NCBI GenBank assembly: GCA_005882415.1 | Contig: VBAE01000111.1 | Coordinates: 1-36,220 of the forward strand | Direction: 5' to 3' | Length of the DNA: 36,220 nt | From: Alphaproteobacteria bacterium | Lineage (GTDB): Bacteria; Pseudomonadota; Alphaproteobacteria; Sphingomonadales; Sphingomonadaceae | Program-made: the position numbers and the translations under genes | Shown: piece after piece, positions 23,737 to 32,785 of the stretch | Position numbering within the stretch: the first letter of the stretch is position 1 | Layout: each line of letters begins with the position of its first letter | Notes under the pieces: model-generated | Told to the model about the DNA's origin: nothing | Databases searched by the model: none | Seen by the model: the letters and a program-made list of their open reading frames with translations, nothing else

Positions 23737-23809
23737 GTTAAGCTCTTGATCCTGCGTCTTCTTTTCTTTGCCCACTTGCGCTATGGGCGCCGCTGGGAAG
23801 GGGATGAGA

Positions 23810-25372
23810 ATGAAATTCTGGAAGGCAGCCACGCTCGCGTGCGCGGCAGTGCTGGCCCTCGCGGGCCAGGCCAAGGCCGATTGGTTCGAGGCCCGGAGCG
23901 GCCATTTCCTCGTCTATTCGGAAGGCAAGGAGGAGGCGGTCCGCGACTTCGCGACGCGGCTGGAGCGCTTCGATGCGGGCATGCGCAAGCTGCGCGGGCT
24001 CGAGGAGCGGCAGGGCGATGCATCCAACCCCGTCATCGTCTATGTCGTCTCGGATTTGGGAGCGGTCCAGAAGCTGTGTGGCATCGGCCGGCCGGGCTCC
24101 TTCTGCCAGGGCGTCGCGGGCTTCTACCAGCCGCGCGCCGGCGGGGCGGTGATCTTCACCCCGCGCCGCTCGGGCGAGGGATCGAAGCTCGACCTCAACA
24201 GCCAGATCGTGCTGTTCCACGAATATGCCCACCATTTCATGTTCGGCAATTACGCCGCCGCCTTCCCCGCCTGGTTCGTCGAGGGCTTTGCCGAATTCCA
24301 CTCGACCGCCGAGATCGGCAAGGACGGGTCGATCGACTTCGGCCGCCCCGCCTTCCACCGCTACCGCTCGTTGCTGGCCGGGCAAATGCCGCCGCTTGTG
24401 AAGCTGATCGGCGCGACGCCGGAGAGCCTGGGCAATGAAGGCCGGGAGGCGCTCTATGCGCGCGGCTGGCTGCTCACCCATTATCTGACCTTCAGCGGCA
24501 ATCGGACGGGGCAGCTCGGCGCCTATATCAAGGCCCTGAACCAGGGGAAGCCGCCGGCCGATGCGGCCGCGAGCGCCTTTGGAAACCTGATCCTGCTCGA
24601 CCGGGAGCTCGACAAATATCTTCGGCAGCGAAAGCTCAGTTATTGGGCGATGAAGCCGCAGGGCGTTCCCGCCGTCGCCCTGCGCCGTCTGACCCCGGGC
24701 GAAGCGGCGCTGATGCCGGTGCGGATTCGCTCCGACCGCGGCGTCGACGAGAAGGCGGCGAAGCAGGTGGTGGCCGATGCCCGCCGCCTCGCCGCCGGCT
24801 TCCCGAACGATCCCGGCGCCCAGATCGCACTCGCCGAAGCCGAATATGACGTCGGCAATGACGATTCCGCCGAAGCCGCGGCCGACCGCGCCCTCGCCGC
24901 CGATCCGAAGAATCGCGAGGCCCTGCTCTACAAGGGCCGGGCCCGGGTCCGCCGCGCACAGAAGGCGAAGAGCGAGGATGCCGCGGTGTGGAAGGAGGCG
25001 CGAAGCTGGTTCGTCAAGGCCAACCGGGCCGAGCCCGACGCCGCCGAGCCGCTGATCCTGTTCTACGAGAGCTTCCACAGCCAGGGCATCCGCCCGACGG
25101 CCAACGCCATCACCGGCCTCGAGCGCGCCTACCAGCTCGCGCCGCAGGACCCGAGCCTGCGCTTCGCAATGGCGCGCGAGTTCATCACCGCGGACCGGCT
25201 GGAGGAAGCGCGGGTGGCGCTCGCGCCTCTGGCCTACGACCCCCACGCCGCGGCCGACAACGAAGCCGCCCGGCTGATCGCGCTGATCGATAAAGGCGAC
25301 AAAGCCGCGCTTCGCGCGAAGCTGGAGGAGAAACCGGCCGAGGCGAAAGAGGCGAAACAACCGCCGAAATAG
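23810..25372 (+). CDS. Exported putative metallopeptidase with TPR repeats
   Basis: 520 residues from the ATG at 23810 (GGGG 6 bases upstream); an ATG at 23804 is possible. A signal peptide runs to about residue 23 (ACAAVLALAGQAKA). Residues 24-170 contain the zincin motif HEYAHH at 137-142 with a downstream glutamate pattern FVEGFAEF (Glu159 or Glu162 as third ligand), a gluzincin layout like DUF1570-type proteins. The C-terminal half (about 320-500) shows TPR-like helical pairs: PGAQIALAEAEYDVGNDDSA, YQLAPQDPSLRFAMAREF, DRLEEARVALAPL. I do not know the substrate. Flanked by two near-identical long palindromes. Bases 25116-25176 also occur inverted inside ribBA at 26538-26598. Confidence 0.8.
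   Translation: MKFWKAATLACAAVLALAGQAKADWFEARSGHFLVYSEGKEEAVRDFATRLERFDAGMRKLRGLEERQGDASNPVIVYVVSDLGAVQKLCGIGRPGSFCQGVAGFYQPRAGGAVIFTPRRSGEGSKLDLNSQIVLFHEYAHHFMFGNYAAAFPAWFVEGFAEFHSTAEIGKDGSIDFGRPAFHRYRSLLAGQMPPLVKLIGATPESLGNEGREALYARGWLLTHYLTFSGNRTGQLGAYIKALNQGKPPADAAASAFGNLILLDRELDKYLRQRKLSYWAMKPQGVPAVALRRLTPGEAALMPVRIRSDRGVDEKAAKQVVADARRLAAGFPNDPGAQIALAEAEYDVGNDDSAEAAADRALAADPKNREALLYKGRARVRRAQKAKSEDAAVWKEARSWFVKANRAEPDAAEPLILFYESFHSQGIRPTANAITGLERAYQLAPQDPSLRFAMAREFITADRLEEARVALAPLAYDPHAAADNEAARLIALIDKGDKAALRAKLEEKPAEAKEAKQPPK
25116..25176 (+). repeat. 61-nt segment duplicated, inverted, inside ribBA
   Basis: The plus-strand segment is identical to the reverse complement of 26538-26598 at all 61 positions. 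Here it is native TPR coding sequence. Confidence 0.9.
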
Positions 25373-25376
25373 CCGG

Positions 25377-25540
25377 CCTCCCCATCGCCAGATGGGGAGG
25401 GGGACCAGCGGAGCTGGTGGAGGGGTGACCGGGCTAACAGGCCGGTGGCTTCCCGCGCGAACCGATGACTTCGAGCCTTGTCACCCCTCCACCACCTTCG
25501 GTGGTCCCCCTCCCCCCGAGCTTCGCTCGCGGGGAGGCAG
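25377..25540. repeat. Long imperfect palindrome (CTCCCC family), right copy flanking the TPR gene
   Basis: Outer arms GCCTCCCC and GGGGAGGC; shares GGGGGACCAGCGGAGCTGG and the right-hand GCCTTGTCACCCCTCC block with the element at 23601. It lies between convergent genes (TPR protein and ribH), a probable bidirectional terminator. Confidence 0.8.
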
Positions 25541-25541
25541 C

Positions 25542-25961
25542 TTAAGCGAATCTCTGCCGCAGCTTCATCATCGCCAGCGCGGCCTTGGCAGCTTCGCCGC
25601 CTTTGTCTTTCTCGTCCGGCCTTGCCCGCGCCAAAGCCTGGGCTTCGTTCTCGACGGTCAGGATGCCGTTGCCGATGGCGAGGCCGTCGATGGTGAGGGC
25701 CATGATTCCGCGGGCGCTCTCGCCGGCGACGATCTCGAAATGATAGGTCTCGCCGCGGATCACCACGCCCAGAGCGACATAGGCGTCGAAGCGCCCGCTC
25801 TCGCTCGCCAGTGCGATCGCCGCCGGCACTTCCAGGGCGCCCGGCACCGTCACCGTCTCATGCGCATGGCCTTCCGCCTCGATCGCGGCGCGGGCACCGG
25901 CGAGGAGGAGGTCGTTCAGATGGTCGTAGAAGCGCGCCTCGACGATCAGCAGCTTCGCCAT
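25542..25961 (-). CDS. ribH: 6,7-dimethyl-8-ribityllumazine synthase
   Basis: 139 residues from the ATG at 25961. RibH joins 5-amino-6-ribitylaminouracil with 3,4-dihydroxy-2-butanone-4-phosphate to make the lumazine. Family marks: ARFYDHL near the N-terminus, the VTVPGALEVPAAI motif, GVVIRGETYHFEIVA, and GNGILTVENEAQALARA. The ATG lies 2 bases after the ribBA stop, so it is the last gene of ribD-ribE-ribBA-ribH. Complete. Confidence 0.95.
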   Translation of the reverse strand: MAKLLIVEARFYDHLNDLLLAGARAAIEAEGHAHETVTVPGALEVPAAIALASESGRFDAYVALGVVIRGETYHFEIVAGESARGIMALTIDGLAIGNGILTVENEAQALARARPDEKDKGGEAAKAALAMMKLRQRFA

Positions 25962-25963
25962 GA

Positions 25964-27002
25964 TCAATCCTCCAGCGGGATCGGCCGCTCGCCGACGATG
26001 GTGAGGCCGTAGCCGGAGAGGGCGACCGGCGTGTGGTGGGTGTTGGTGAGGAGGATCATGTCGTGGATGCCGAGCGCGGAGAGGATCTGCGCACCGCCGC
26101 CATAGTCGCGGAGCTGGTCCATGTCGCGCGGCTGCTTGCCGGAGCGCGCGTCGAGGATGTCGGAGATCGGGATCGAACGCGTGAGGGCGACGATCACCCC
26201 AGCCCCCTCCTCGCCGATCAGCTTCATCGCGCCTTTCAGGAGCCCGCCGCGGGCGTCCGCTTCCCCGAACGTGTCGGTGAACAGGCTGAGCTGGTGCATG
26301 CGGACCAGTGTCGGCTTGTCCGGGTCGATCCGGCCTTTGATCAGCGCCACCTGCTCGGTCCCGGTCGCCTTGTTGAGGAAGGACTTCGCCGTCCAGGTGC
26401 CGCCCCAGGCGCTTTCGAACTGGGCCTCGGCGGTCTGCTCGACGAGGTGGTCCTTCTTCAGCCGATAGGCGATCAGGTCGCGGATGGTGCCGATCTTCAA
26501 GCCATGGCGCTGGGCGAAGGCGACGAGGTCGTCCATCCGCGCCATTGCGAAGCGCAGGCTCGGGTCCTGCGGCGCGAGCTGGTAGGCGCGCTCGAGGCGC
26601 GACCAAGGGGAAGACGTGGCCGGGGGTGACGATATGCTCGGGTCCCTTGCCGGCATCGATCGCGACCGAGATGGTGCGGGCGCGGTCGGCGGCGGAGATG
26701 CCGGTGGTGACCCCGTCGCGCGCCTCGATGGAGGTGGTGAAGGCGGTTTCGTGGCGGGTGCCGTTGTGGCGGCTCATCAATTGCAGGCCGAGCTGGTCGA
26801 CCCGTGATTTGGCCAGCGCCAGGCAGATCAGGCCGCGCCCATGGGTGGCCATGAAGTTGATCGCGTCCGGAGTCGCCATCTGGGCCGGGATGACGAGGTC
26901 GCCCTCATTCTCCCGATCCTCGTCGTCGACCAGGATGAACATGCGCCCGTTGCGGGCCTCGTCGATCAGCTCCTCGGGGCTGGACAGGAAACCGCGCATC
27001 AT
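25964..27002 (-). pseudogene. ribBA: RibBA-type DHBP synthase / GTP cyclohydrolase II-like, disrupted by an inverted insertion
   Basis: The N-terminal DHBP synthase begins at the ATG at 27002 (VDDEDRENEGDLVIPA at 25-40, SRHNGT, GVTTGISAADRA) and is intact to residue 135 (GHVFPLVA). There the frame breaks. The family continues with RPGGV...HTEAAVD...GVICEI, which contains catalytic residues; these are missing. In their place are 61 nt identical to an inverted copy of the TPR gene. Normal sequence resumes at ARMDDLVAFAQRHGLKIGTI in another frame and runs to the stop at 25964. The C-terminal RibA-like domain lacks the zinc cysteines of GTP cyclohydrolase II (the region reads RMHQLSLFTDTFGEADARGG), so it is not expected to open GTP even if intact, as in many alphaproteobacteria. 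DHBP is needed for riboflavin, so an artefact is likely. Confidence 0.88.
26538..26598 (-). repeat. 61-nt inverted copy of TPR gene sequence inserted in ribBA
   Basis: Reverse complement of 25116-25176, exact at all 61 positions. The downstream join shares the 8-nt ATGGCGCG with normal ribBA sequence, and the upstream join a few G/C bases, as in template switching. Confidence 0.9.
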
Positions 27003-27592
27003 CAGCCCCGCATCTCCATCATCCTGCCGATATAGCGGGCGAGGATGTCGATCTCGATATTGACCGCCCGCCCCGGCGCGATGCCTGCGAGCGTGGTCTG
27101 CTCGGCGGTGTGCGGGATGATGTTTAGGGCGAAGCGGCTCCCGTCCACCTCGTTGACGGTCAGCGACACGCCGTCGAGCGCGATCGAGCCTTTGGCGGCG
27201 ATGTAGCGGCCGAGCTCCGCCGGCGCCTCGATGACCAGCCGGGTCGAATCCCCCTCCGCCTCAGCCGACAACACGGTTCCGACGCCATCGACATGGCCGG
27301 TGACGATATGGCCGCCCAATTCGTCGCCGAGCTTCAGCGAGCGCTCGAGGTTGAGCCGCGCGCCCTCGCTCCACATGTCGGACGCGGTTCGGCGAAGCGT
27401 CTCGGCCGACACGTCGACCGCGAACCAGGCCTCACCTTTGTCGACGACGGTCAGGCACACGCCCGAACAGGCGATCGACGCGCCGAGATCGACCCCGGCC
27501 ATGTCATAGCCGCAGCCGATCCGGAGGCGCAGGTCGCCCCTTTCCTCCGTCGCGGCGATCCGCCCGACATCGGTGATGATCCCAGTGAACAT
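27002..27592 (-). CDS. ribE: Riboflavin synthase, alpha chain
   Basis: 196 residues from the ATG at 27592 (MFTGIITDVG start is canonical). It dismutates two lumazine molecules to give riboflavin. Two lumazine-binding repeats: first IACSGVCLTVVDKGEAWFAVDVS, second IALDGVSLTVNEVDGSRFALNIIPHT, with GGHIVTGHVDGVG between. The TGA overlaps the ribBA start by one base and the ATG lies one base after the ribD stop. Complete. Confidence 0.96.
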   Translation of the reverse strand: MFTGIITDVGRIAATEERGDLRLRIGCGYDMAGVDLGASIACSGVCLTVVDKGEAWFAVDVSAETLRRTASDMWSEGARLNLERSLKLGDELGGHIVTGHVDGVGTVLSAEAEGDSTRLVIEAPAELGRYIAAKGSIALDGVSLTVNEVDGSRFALNIIPHTAEQTTLAGIAPGRAVNIEIDILARYIGRMMEMRG

Positions 27593-27593
27593 G

Positions 27594-28571
27594 CTAATCC
27601 CGCTCGCGCTCGTAGACTTCCAGCCGGTCGATGCCAAGCATGCGCTGGTCGGCGAGGCGCCAGCGGCGGTGGGCGTCGGCGAGGCTGGTGAGGCCGATAT
27701 AGCCGATCGACGACTTACCCTCCCCGATCAGGATCGGCGCGCGGTAGATGAGCAGCCGGTCGACGAGGTCGGCGGTGAGGAAGGCGGACGCGGTCGCCGA
27801 GCCGCCCTCGACGAGGAGATCGTTGACGTCATGAAGCCCGTGGACCTCTTCGGGCGACGAGAGCTGGAGCCAGCCTTCGACCCCGGCGCCGCGGGTGAGC
27901 AGCGCCTTACGCGGGGAACGGTCCTCGAGGCCGGGGAGCCGGACGTCGAGCGCGGGCTTGTCCGCTTCGTACGTGCCTCGGCCGACCAGGATCATGTCGG
28001 CGGCGGCGCGCTCGCGGTGGACATGGGCGCGGCTGTCCTCGCCGGTAATCCAGCGGCTCTCACCCGAGGGAAGCGCGATTTTGCCGTCCAGGGACATTGC
28101 AAGCTTGAGCGTGATGTAGGGGCGGTCGAGCCGCATGCGAGTGAGGAAGCCGGAGAGCGAGCGTTCCGCCTCCGCCGCGCCGGGTCCGACCACAACTTCG
28201 ATCCCCGCCGCCCGAAGCCGCTCGATTCCGGCGCCGTTGGTGCGCGGGTCCGGATCGACCAGGGCGACGACAACCTTCTTCACTCCGGCTTCGACGAGCA
28301 AGTCCGCGCAGGCGGGGCCGCGTTCGCTCCGATGGGCGCAGGGTTCGAGGGTGACGTAAGCGGTGGCGCCCCGCGCCGCGTCCCCCGCTTCGGCGAGCGC
28401 CACCGCCTCGGCATGGGGGCGCCCTCCCGGCTGCGTCCACCCCTGCCCGAGGACTCGCCCGGCCTTGACGATCAGGCATCCGACATTGGGGTTGGGGGCG
28501 GTGGCGCCCCTGGCGCGGGCGCCCAAAGCGGCGGCCGCAGCCATCCAGCGCACGCCCCCGTTTCGGCTCAC
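27594..28571 (-). CDS. ribD: Bifunctional riboflavin deaminase/reductase
   Basis: 325 residues from a GTG at 28571; the in-frame ATG at 28544 would cut into the conserved start. RibD deaminates and then reduces the pyrimidine intermediate of riboflavin synthesis. Deaminase: PNPNVGCLIV, zinc ligands in GGRPHAEAVAL (His53, Glu55) and LEPCAHRSERGPAC (Cys78, Cys88). Reductase half: YITLKLAMSLDGKIALPSGE, then a C-terminal LLVEGGSATASAFL. First gene of the rib cluster. The GTG lies 2 bases after the stop of the small membrane protein gene. Confidence 0.93.
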   Translation of the reverse strand: MSRNGGVRWMAAAAALGARARGATAPNPNVGCLIVKAGRVLGQGWTQPGGRPHAEAVALAEAGDAARGATAYVTLEPCAHRSERGPACADLLVEAGVKKVVVALVDPDPRTNGAGIERLRAAGIEVVVGPGAAEAERSLSGFLTRMRLDRPYITLKLAMSLDGKIALPSGESRWITGEDSRAHVHRERAAADMILVGRGTYEADKPALDVRLPGLEDRSPRKALLTRGAGVEGWLQLSSPEEVHGLHDVNDLLVEGGSATASAFLTADLVDRLLIYRAPILIGEGKSSIGYIGLTSLADAHRRWRLADQRMLGIDRLEVYERERD

Positions 28572-28573
28572 GC

Positions 28574-28909
28574 TCAAATGCCCAGTCTGTCCAGGTCCTT
28601 GTCGAGCTTCTGGAACTGGCGCTGGCGTTCCTTGCGCGCCGCGTCCAGCTCCGCCTGGTCCTTCTTCTGCTGGGCCTTGATTTCGGCATCGGTGCGGTCG
28701 GCGCGCCAGCTGTCGACATAGACGATCTGCTCGCCGGGCATGATGTTGGTCCGCCCGTCGGTGATGAACAGGATTATGATCCCGATCGGCATCAGGATGG
28801 CGACCCCTGCGGCGAGCCATTGGTGGGGCCGGCGCTCGGCGGCGAAGGCGCGCAGGTCCTGGAGCAGGACTCGGGGGGAAGAGGGGCGGGGAAGCGGCAT
28901 AAGGGGCAA
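28574..28909 (-). CDS. Small membrane protein, unknown function
   Basis: 111 residues. A basic, Pro-rich N-terminus is followed by one transmembrane segment at about 31-50 (WLAAGVAILMPIGIIILFI). A short outside region with DGRTNIMPGEQIVYVDSWRAD follows, then a strongly charged helix KAQQKKDQAELDAARKERQR that could form a coiled coil. Conserved beside ribD in sphingomonads as far as I recall; I do not know a function. It is translated just before ribD and may share its transcript. Confidence 0.75.
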   Translation of the reverse strand: MPLMPLPRPSSPRVLLQDLRAFAAERRPHQWLAAGVAILMPIGIIILFITDGRTNIMPGEQIVYVDSWRADRTDAEIKAQQKKDQAELDAARKERQRQFQKLDKDLDRLGI

Positions 28910-28940
28910 GATAATCCTTCGCCGCTCCCCGCGCCAGTGT

Positions 28941-29615
28941 TTAGGCTTCGGGCAGCACCCAGCGGATGGCGTTCGTCACCTGATCCGGGATTGCGCGACC
29001 CAGATCGTCATGTGCCGGGTTGAAGCGGGCGCGCTGCTTCATCAGCCGGCAGGTGGCCGCGTCGAGCGCCGCCGATCCGCTCGACTGGGTGATCGTGCAG
29101 TTCGACACCCGGCCATTGGGATCGACCCCGAGCTTGAAGCGGGTCGTGCCCTGCTGCCCGTCCCGCTGCGCCGACGCCGGATAATCGTCGTTCGACACAT
29201 AGGAAGCGAGGTTCGCCTTGGCCCGCGCCGGCTGCACCTTGATCGCCGCCGGCGGCGTTGGCGGGAGCTGCTGCGGAGGGTCCATGCTGACCGGGCCCGC
29301 GGTATAGATGGGCAGCGGCGGCAGCGGCACCGGGTCCACCTGGACGTAGACCGGCTTCTCCACGGTGGGGACCTTCGGCGGGGTCACCGTCACCCGCTCG
29401 ATCTGCGTCCTCGGCTGCGGCTTGATCTCGTCGACGGGCGGCGGCGGCGGCTTGTCCGGCGCGATCGGGATCACCTTCAGCACTCCGAGCGGGTCGCGGA
29501 TCACCTCCATCTTGCTCAAGGCGAGCGCGGTGATCGCGGCGCCGTGCATCAGAACGACGACGGCGAGCGCGGTCGAGTTGCTACTCCTCCTGAGGGTCAA
29601 TGCTCCTTCTGTCAT
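28941..29615 (-). CDS. tonB: Energy transducer TonB
   Basis: 224 residues from the ATG at 29615, with AAGGAGAG 7 bases upstream; the frame is open for about 135 codons further but those lack family character. An N-terminal membrane anchor (TALAVVVLMHGAAITALALS, about 14-33) is followed by a Pro-rich periplasmic spacer (KPPPPPVDEIKPQP, VPLPPLP, QQLPPTPPAAI) and a TonB C-terminal domain (YPASAQRDGQQGTTRFKLGVDPNGRVSNCTI, then DAATCRLMKQRARFNPA). It couples proton motive force to TonB-dependent receptors. The region upstream is AT-rich. ExbB/ExbD are not in the window. Confidence 0.93.
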   Translation of the reverse strand: MTEGALTLRRSSNSTALAVVVLMHGAAITALALSKMEVIRDPLGVLKVIPIAPDKPPPPPVDEIKPQPRTQIERVTVTPPKVPTVEKPVYVQVDPVPLPPLPIYTAGPVSMDPPQQLPPTPPAAIKVQPARAKANLASYVSNDDYPASAQRDGQQGTTRFKLGVDPNGRVSNCTITQSSGSAALDAATCRLMKQRARFNPAHDDLGRAIPDQVTNAIRWVLPEA

Positions 29616-29743
29616 GGCCACTCTCCTTGTCCGGCCTCTTCTGGCTCTTGAATGAGGTGTTATCTCATCACAGGATGATATAATATATCGTAAAGCTGTA
29701 AAGTGGTATTTTGTTCCCGCTGCAGAAGTTGCTTTTCCGGAAG
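29616..29743 (-). promoter_or_regulatory. AT-rich tonB upstream region with a short palindrome
   Basis: An AT-rich island in an otherwise GC-rich window, with TATA-like runs around 29680-29695 read from the minus strand. A 15-nt palindrome TGAGGTGTTATCTCA lies at 29653-29667 and could be an operator, possibly Fur-like (weak). No gene is seen in the stretch. Confidence 0.4.
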
Positions 29744-31069
29744 TCAGCCGCGGAGGCGGGCGATGGCCTGGTCGCGGCCGATGAGCGGAAGAAGGGCCGC
29801 CATTTCGGGGCCGCTGTCCCGCCCCGTGAGCGCCCGGCGCAAGGGGTGGAACAACGCCTTGCCGCTCCGCCCGGTCCGTTCCTTGAGCGAAGCGACCAGG
29901 GCCGCCCAGGGCGACTCGCTCCAGTCGATCTCCCCCGCAGCCTCGGCCGCCGCTTCGAGGAAGTCGCGATCCTCCGGCGCAGGCTCCGCCTCGACATGGC
30001 CGTGGAGGATTTCCCACCACCCCGCCGCCTCGGCGACGCTCTTCAGATTGGGCCGGAGCGCCTCCCGATCCGCCTCACCCATGCCTTCGGGAAGCCGCTC
30101 AGCCACCGCCGCGTAGGGAAGCTGGTGCACCACTTTGGCGTTCAGCGCCTCGAGCTCGGCCATGTCGAACCGCGCCGGCGCCCGGCCGAAGGTGGCGAAG
30201 TCGAAGCTCTCGATCAGCGGCGCCGCGTCCGTCACCGGCTCGACCGGCAAACTCGTCCCGATCCGCGCCAGCTTGGCGAGAATGGAAATCGGCTCGATTC
30301 CCGCCTCACGAAGCGAATCCATCCCCAGCGACCCCAGCCGCTTCGACAATTTCCCCTCCGACCCGACCAGCAGCGCCTCATGCGCGAAGGCCGGCGGCGC
30401 CGCGCCCAGCGCCTCGAACATCTGCACCTGGAGCGCGGTGTTGGCGACATGGTCCTCGCCGCGGACGACATGGGTGACGCCCATCTCCACATCGTCGATC
30501 GCGCTCGGAAGCATGTAGAGCCAGCTCCCGTCCTCGCGCCGAACCACCGGATCGGACAGCAGCGAGGGATCGAAATGCTGCGGCCCCCGGATCAGGTCGT
30601 CCCACGCGATCGGCGCGTCATGGTCGAGCCGGAACCGCCAATGCGGCCGCCGCCCCTCGGCCTCCAGCCGCGCCCGCTCGTCCGCCGTCAGCGCAAGCGC
30701 CGCCCGATCGTAGACCGGCGGCCTGCCCCGCCCGAGCTGGACCTTGCGCTTCAGGTCCAGCTCCTGAGCGCTCTCATAAGCCGGATAGACTCGCCCAGCC
30801 GCCCTCAGCCGCTCGAACCCCTCCTCATAATGCGCAAAGCGGAGCGACTGCCGATGCTCCTCGTCCGCCTCCAGCCCGAGCCAGGCGAGATCCTCCCGGA
30901 TCGCCTCGACATGCGCCTGTTCGGACCGCTCCGCGTCGGTATCGTCCAGGCGAAGGATGAACCGCCCGCCGCCCTTCCTCGCCCACAGCCAATTGTGGAT
31001 CGCGGTCCGGACATTGCCGACATGGAGCCGCCCGGTCGGGGCAGGCGCAAAACGGGTGACGACGCTCAT
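29744..31069 (-). CDS. gltX: Glutamate-tRNA ligase
   Basis: 441 residues. It charges tRNA-Glu, or the non-discriminating form also tRNA-Gln. Class I motifs: the HIGH-type APAPTGRLHVGN at 8-19 and the KMSKS-type GKLSKRLG at 239-246. Rossmann fold with RFILRLDDTDAERS near 36-49; no cysteine zinc site is visible. A shorter C-terminal anticodon domain, as in the second GluRS (GltX2) of alphaproteobacteria. No lesion. It precedes tonB on the same strand with an AT-rich gap. Confidence 0.95.
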   Translation of the reverse strand: MSVVTRFAPAPTGRLHVGNVRTAIHNWLWARKGGGRFILRLDDTDAERSEQAHVEAIREDLAWLGLEADEEHRQSLRFAHYEEGFERLRAAGRVYPAYESAQELDLKRKVQLGRGRPPVYDRAALALTADERARLEAEGRRPHWRFRLDHDAPIAWDDLIRGPQHFDPSLLSDPVVRREDGSWLYMLPSAIDDVEMGVTHVVRGEDHVANTALQVQMFEALGAAPPAFAHEALLVGSEGKLSKRLGSLGMDSLREAGIEPISILAKLARIGTSLPVEPVTDAAPLIESFDFATFGRAPARFDMAELEALNAKVVHQLPYAAVAERLPEGMGEADREALRPNLKSVAEAAGWWEILHGHVEAEPAPEDRDFLEAAAEAAGEIDWSESPWAALVASLKERTGRSGKALFHPLRRALTGRDSGPEMAALLPLIGRDQAIARLRG

Positions 31070-31109
31070 CGCCGCCGCCTAGGCTCTGCCCCGGCGAGGG
31101 GCAAGCCGC

Positions 31110-31637
31110 TCAGCGCTTCGGCACGCCCGAGCGCTCGAGTGTCCCTATGAGGTCGGCGGCCCCCTCCTCGCCCAGCACATGCCGCGGCAGGAAGAAGAAG
31201 AGATTGTCGTTGAACAGAAGCAGGACCGCGCTTCGCCCCGCACCCCATTGGTGGAAATCCGACCAGGCATAACGTCCGCTCGACTTCGCCGTGGTGAGCG
31301 TGAGCCCCTCGTCGGACCAGCGATAGTGGAAGTCCTCCCGCATCGGCTTGTGCTGGCGATACAGCCGGGCCGCGCGCCGCGGAAAATGCCAGAGGGCGAG
31401 CGCGTAGACGGTCAGCAACAGCAGGCCCATGGCCAGGAAACCGGCCGCTGCAGCCAACGCCCCTTCGAGGATGCCGTATTCAGTAAGGCCGACCCATCCG
31501 GAGGCGAGAGTCACCGCGCCCACGCTCAGCATCCTTCGGCGCCACGCCCAGCGGCTCGTCAGGTACAGCCGCAGCCAGTCGCGATTGGCCGCGACATAGT
31601 CCGCCTCCGTCGCCTCGACCGTCACCTCTCCCGCCAT
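31110..31637 (-). CDS. YcxB-like membrane protein
   Basis: 175 residues from the ATG at 31637, with GGAG 5 bases upstream; the frame extends 42 codons but this start is preferred. After an N-terminal amphipathic region it has two transmembrane segments at about 40-57 and 62-83, then a YcxB-type C-terminal domain: FHYRWSDEGLTLTTAKSSGRYAWSDFHQW, a strand motif with the usual W-SD. Function unknown; small YcxB proteins are widespread and not understood. It is divergent from prs with only 79 bases between them. Confidence 0.8.
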   Translation of the reverse strand: MAGEVTVEATEADYVAANRDWLRLYLTSRWAWRRRMLSVGAVTLASGWVGLTEYGILEGALAAAAGFLAMGLLLLTVYALALWHFPRRAARLYRQHKPMREDFHYRWSDEGLTLTTAKSSGRYAWSDFHQWGAGRSAVLLLFNDNLFFFLPRHVLGEEGAADLIGTLERSGVPKR

Positions 31638-31716
31638 GTCCACTCCCGCTGCCCCTTGCCGCACCTCACTAGCGCAATCTAAGGAGGCGGCAACGGGGCG
31701 CCTGAGGAACAAGCAT

Positions 31717-32652
<936 letters not shown>

Positions 32653-32653
32653 C

Positions 32654-32682
32654 TTGCGCGAGAGGGCGCCTCCCTCTATAGG
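32654..32682 (+). promoter_or_regulatory. Promoter for rpmI-rplT
   Basis: TTGCGC at 32654-32659 (-35-like) and TATAGG at 32677-32682 (-10-like) are separated by exactly 17 bases. GGCGCC at 32665 and 32681 also pair as a small hairpin. The start codon of rpmI lies about 100 bases further, a leader of the length used for ribosomal-protein feedback. Confidence 0.5.
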
Positions 32683-32785
32683 CGCCGCTTCTTTCCAGCT
32701 TTGGAAGATTCGAACCGCCCGGCCATCAAGGGCTGCCGTGGCTGTTCTCAACCGTCCGCCCCCCGTGGTGGCCAAGGAGACGAAA

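Noticed and set aside
23738..25360. 540-codon minus-strand frame opposite the TPR gene
   Set aside because: Shadow of the TPR gene; no domain and no ribosome-binding site.
28941..30020. 359-codon form of TonB
   Set aside because: The first 135 codons run opposite the end of gltX and lack TonB features; the ATG at 29615 has a strong ribosome-binding site and begins the membrane anchor.
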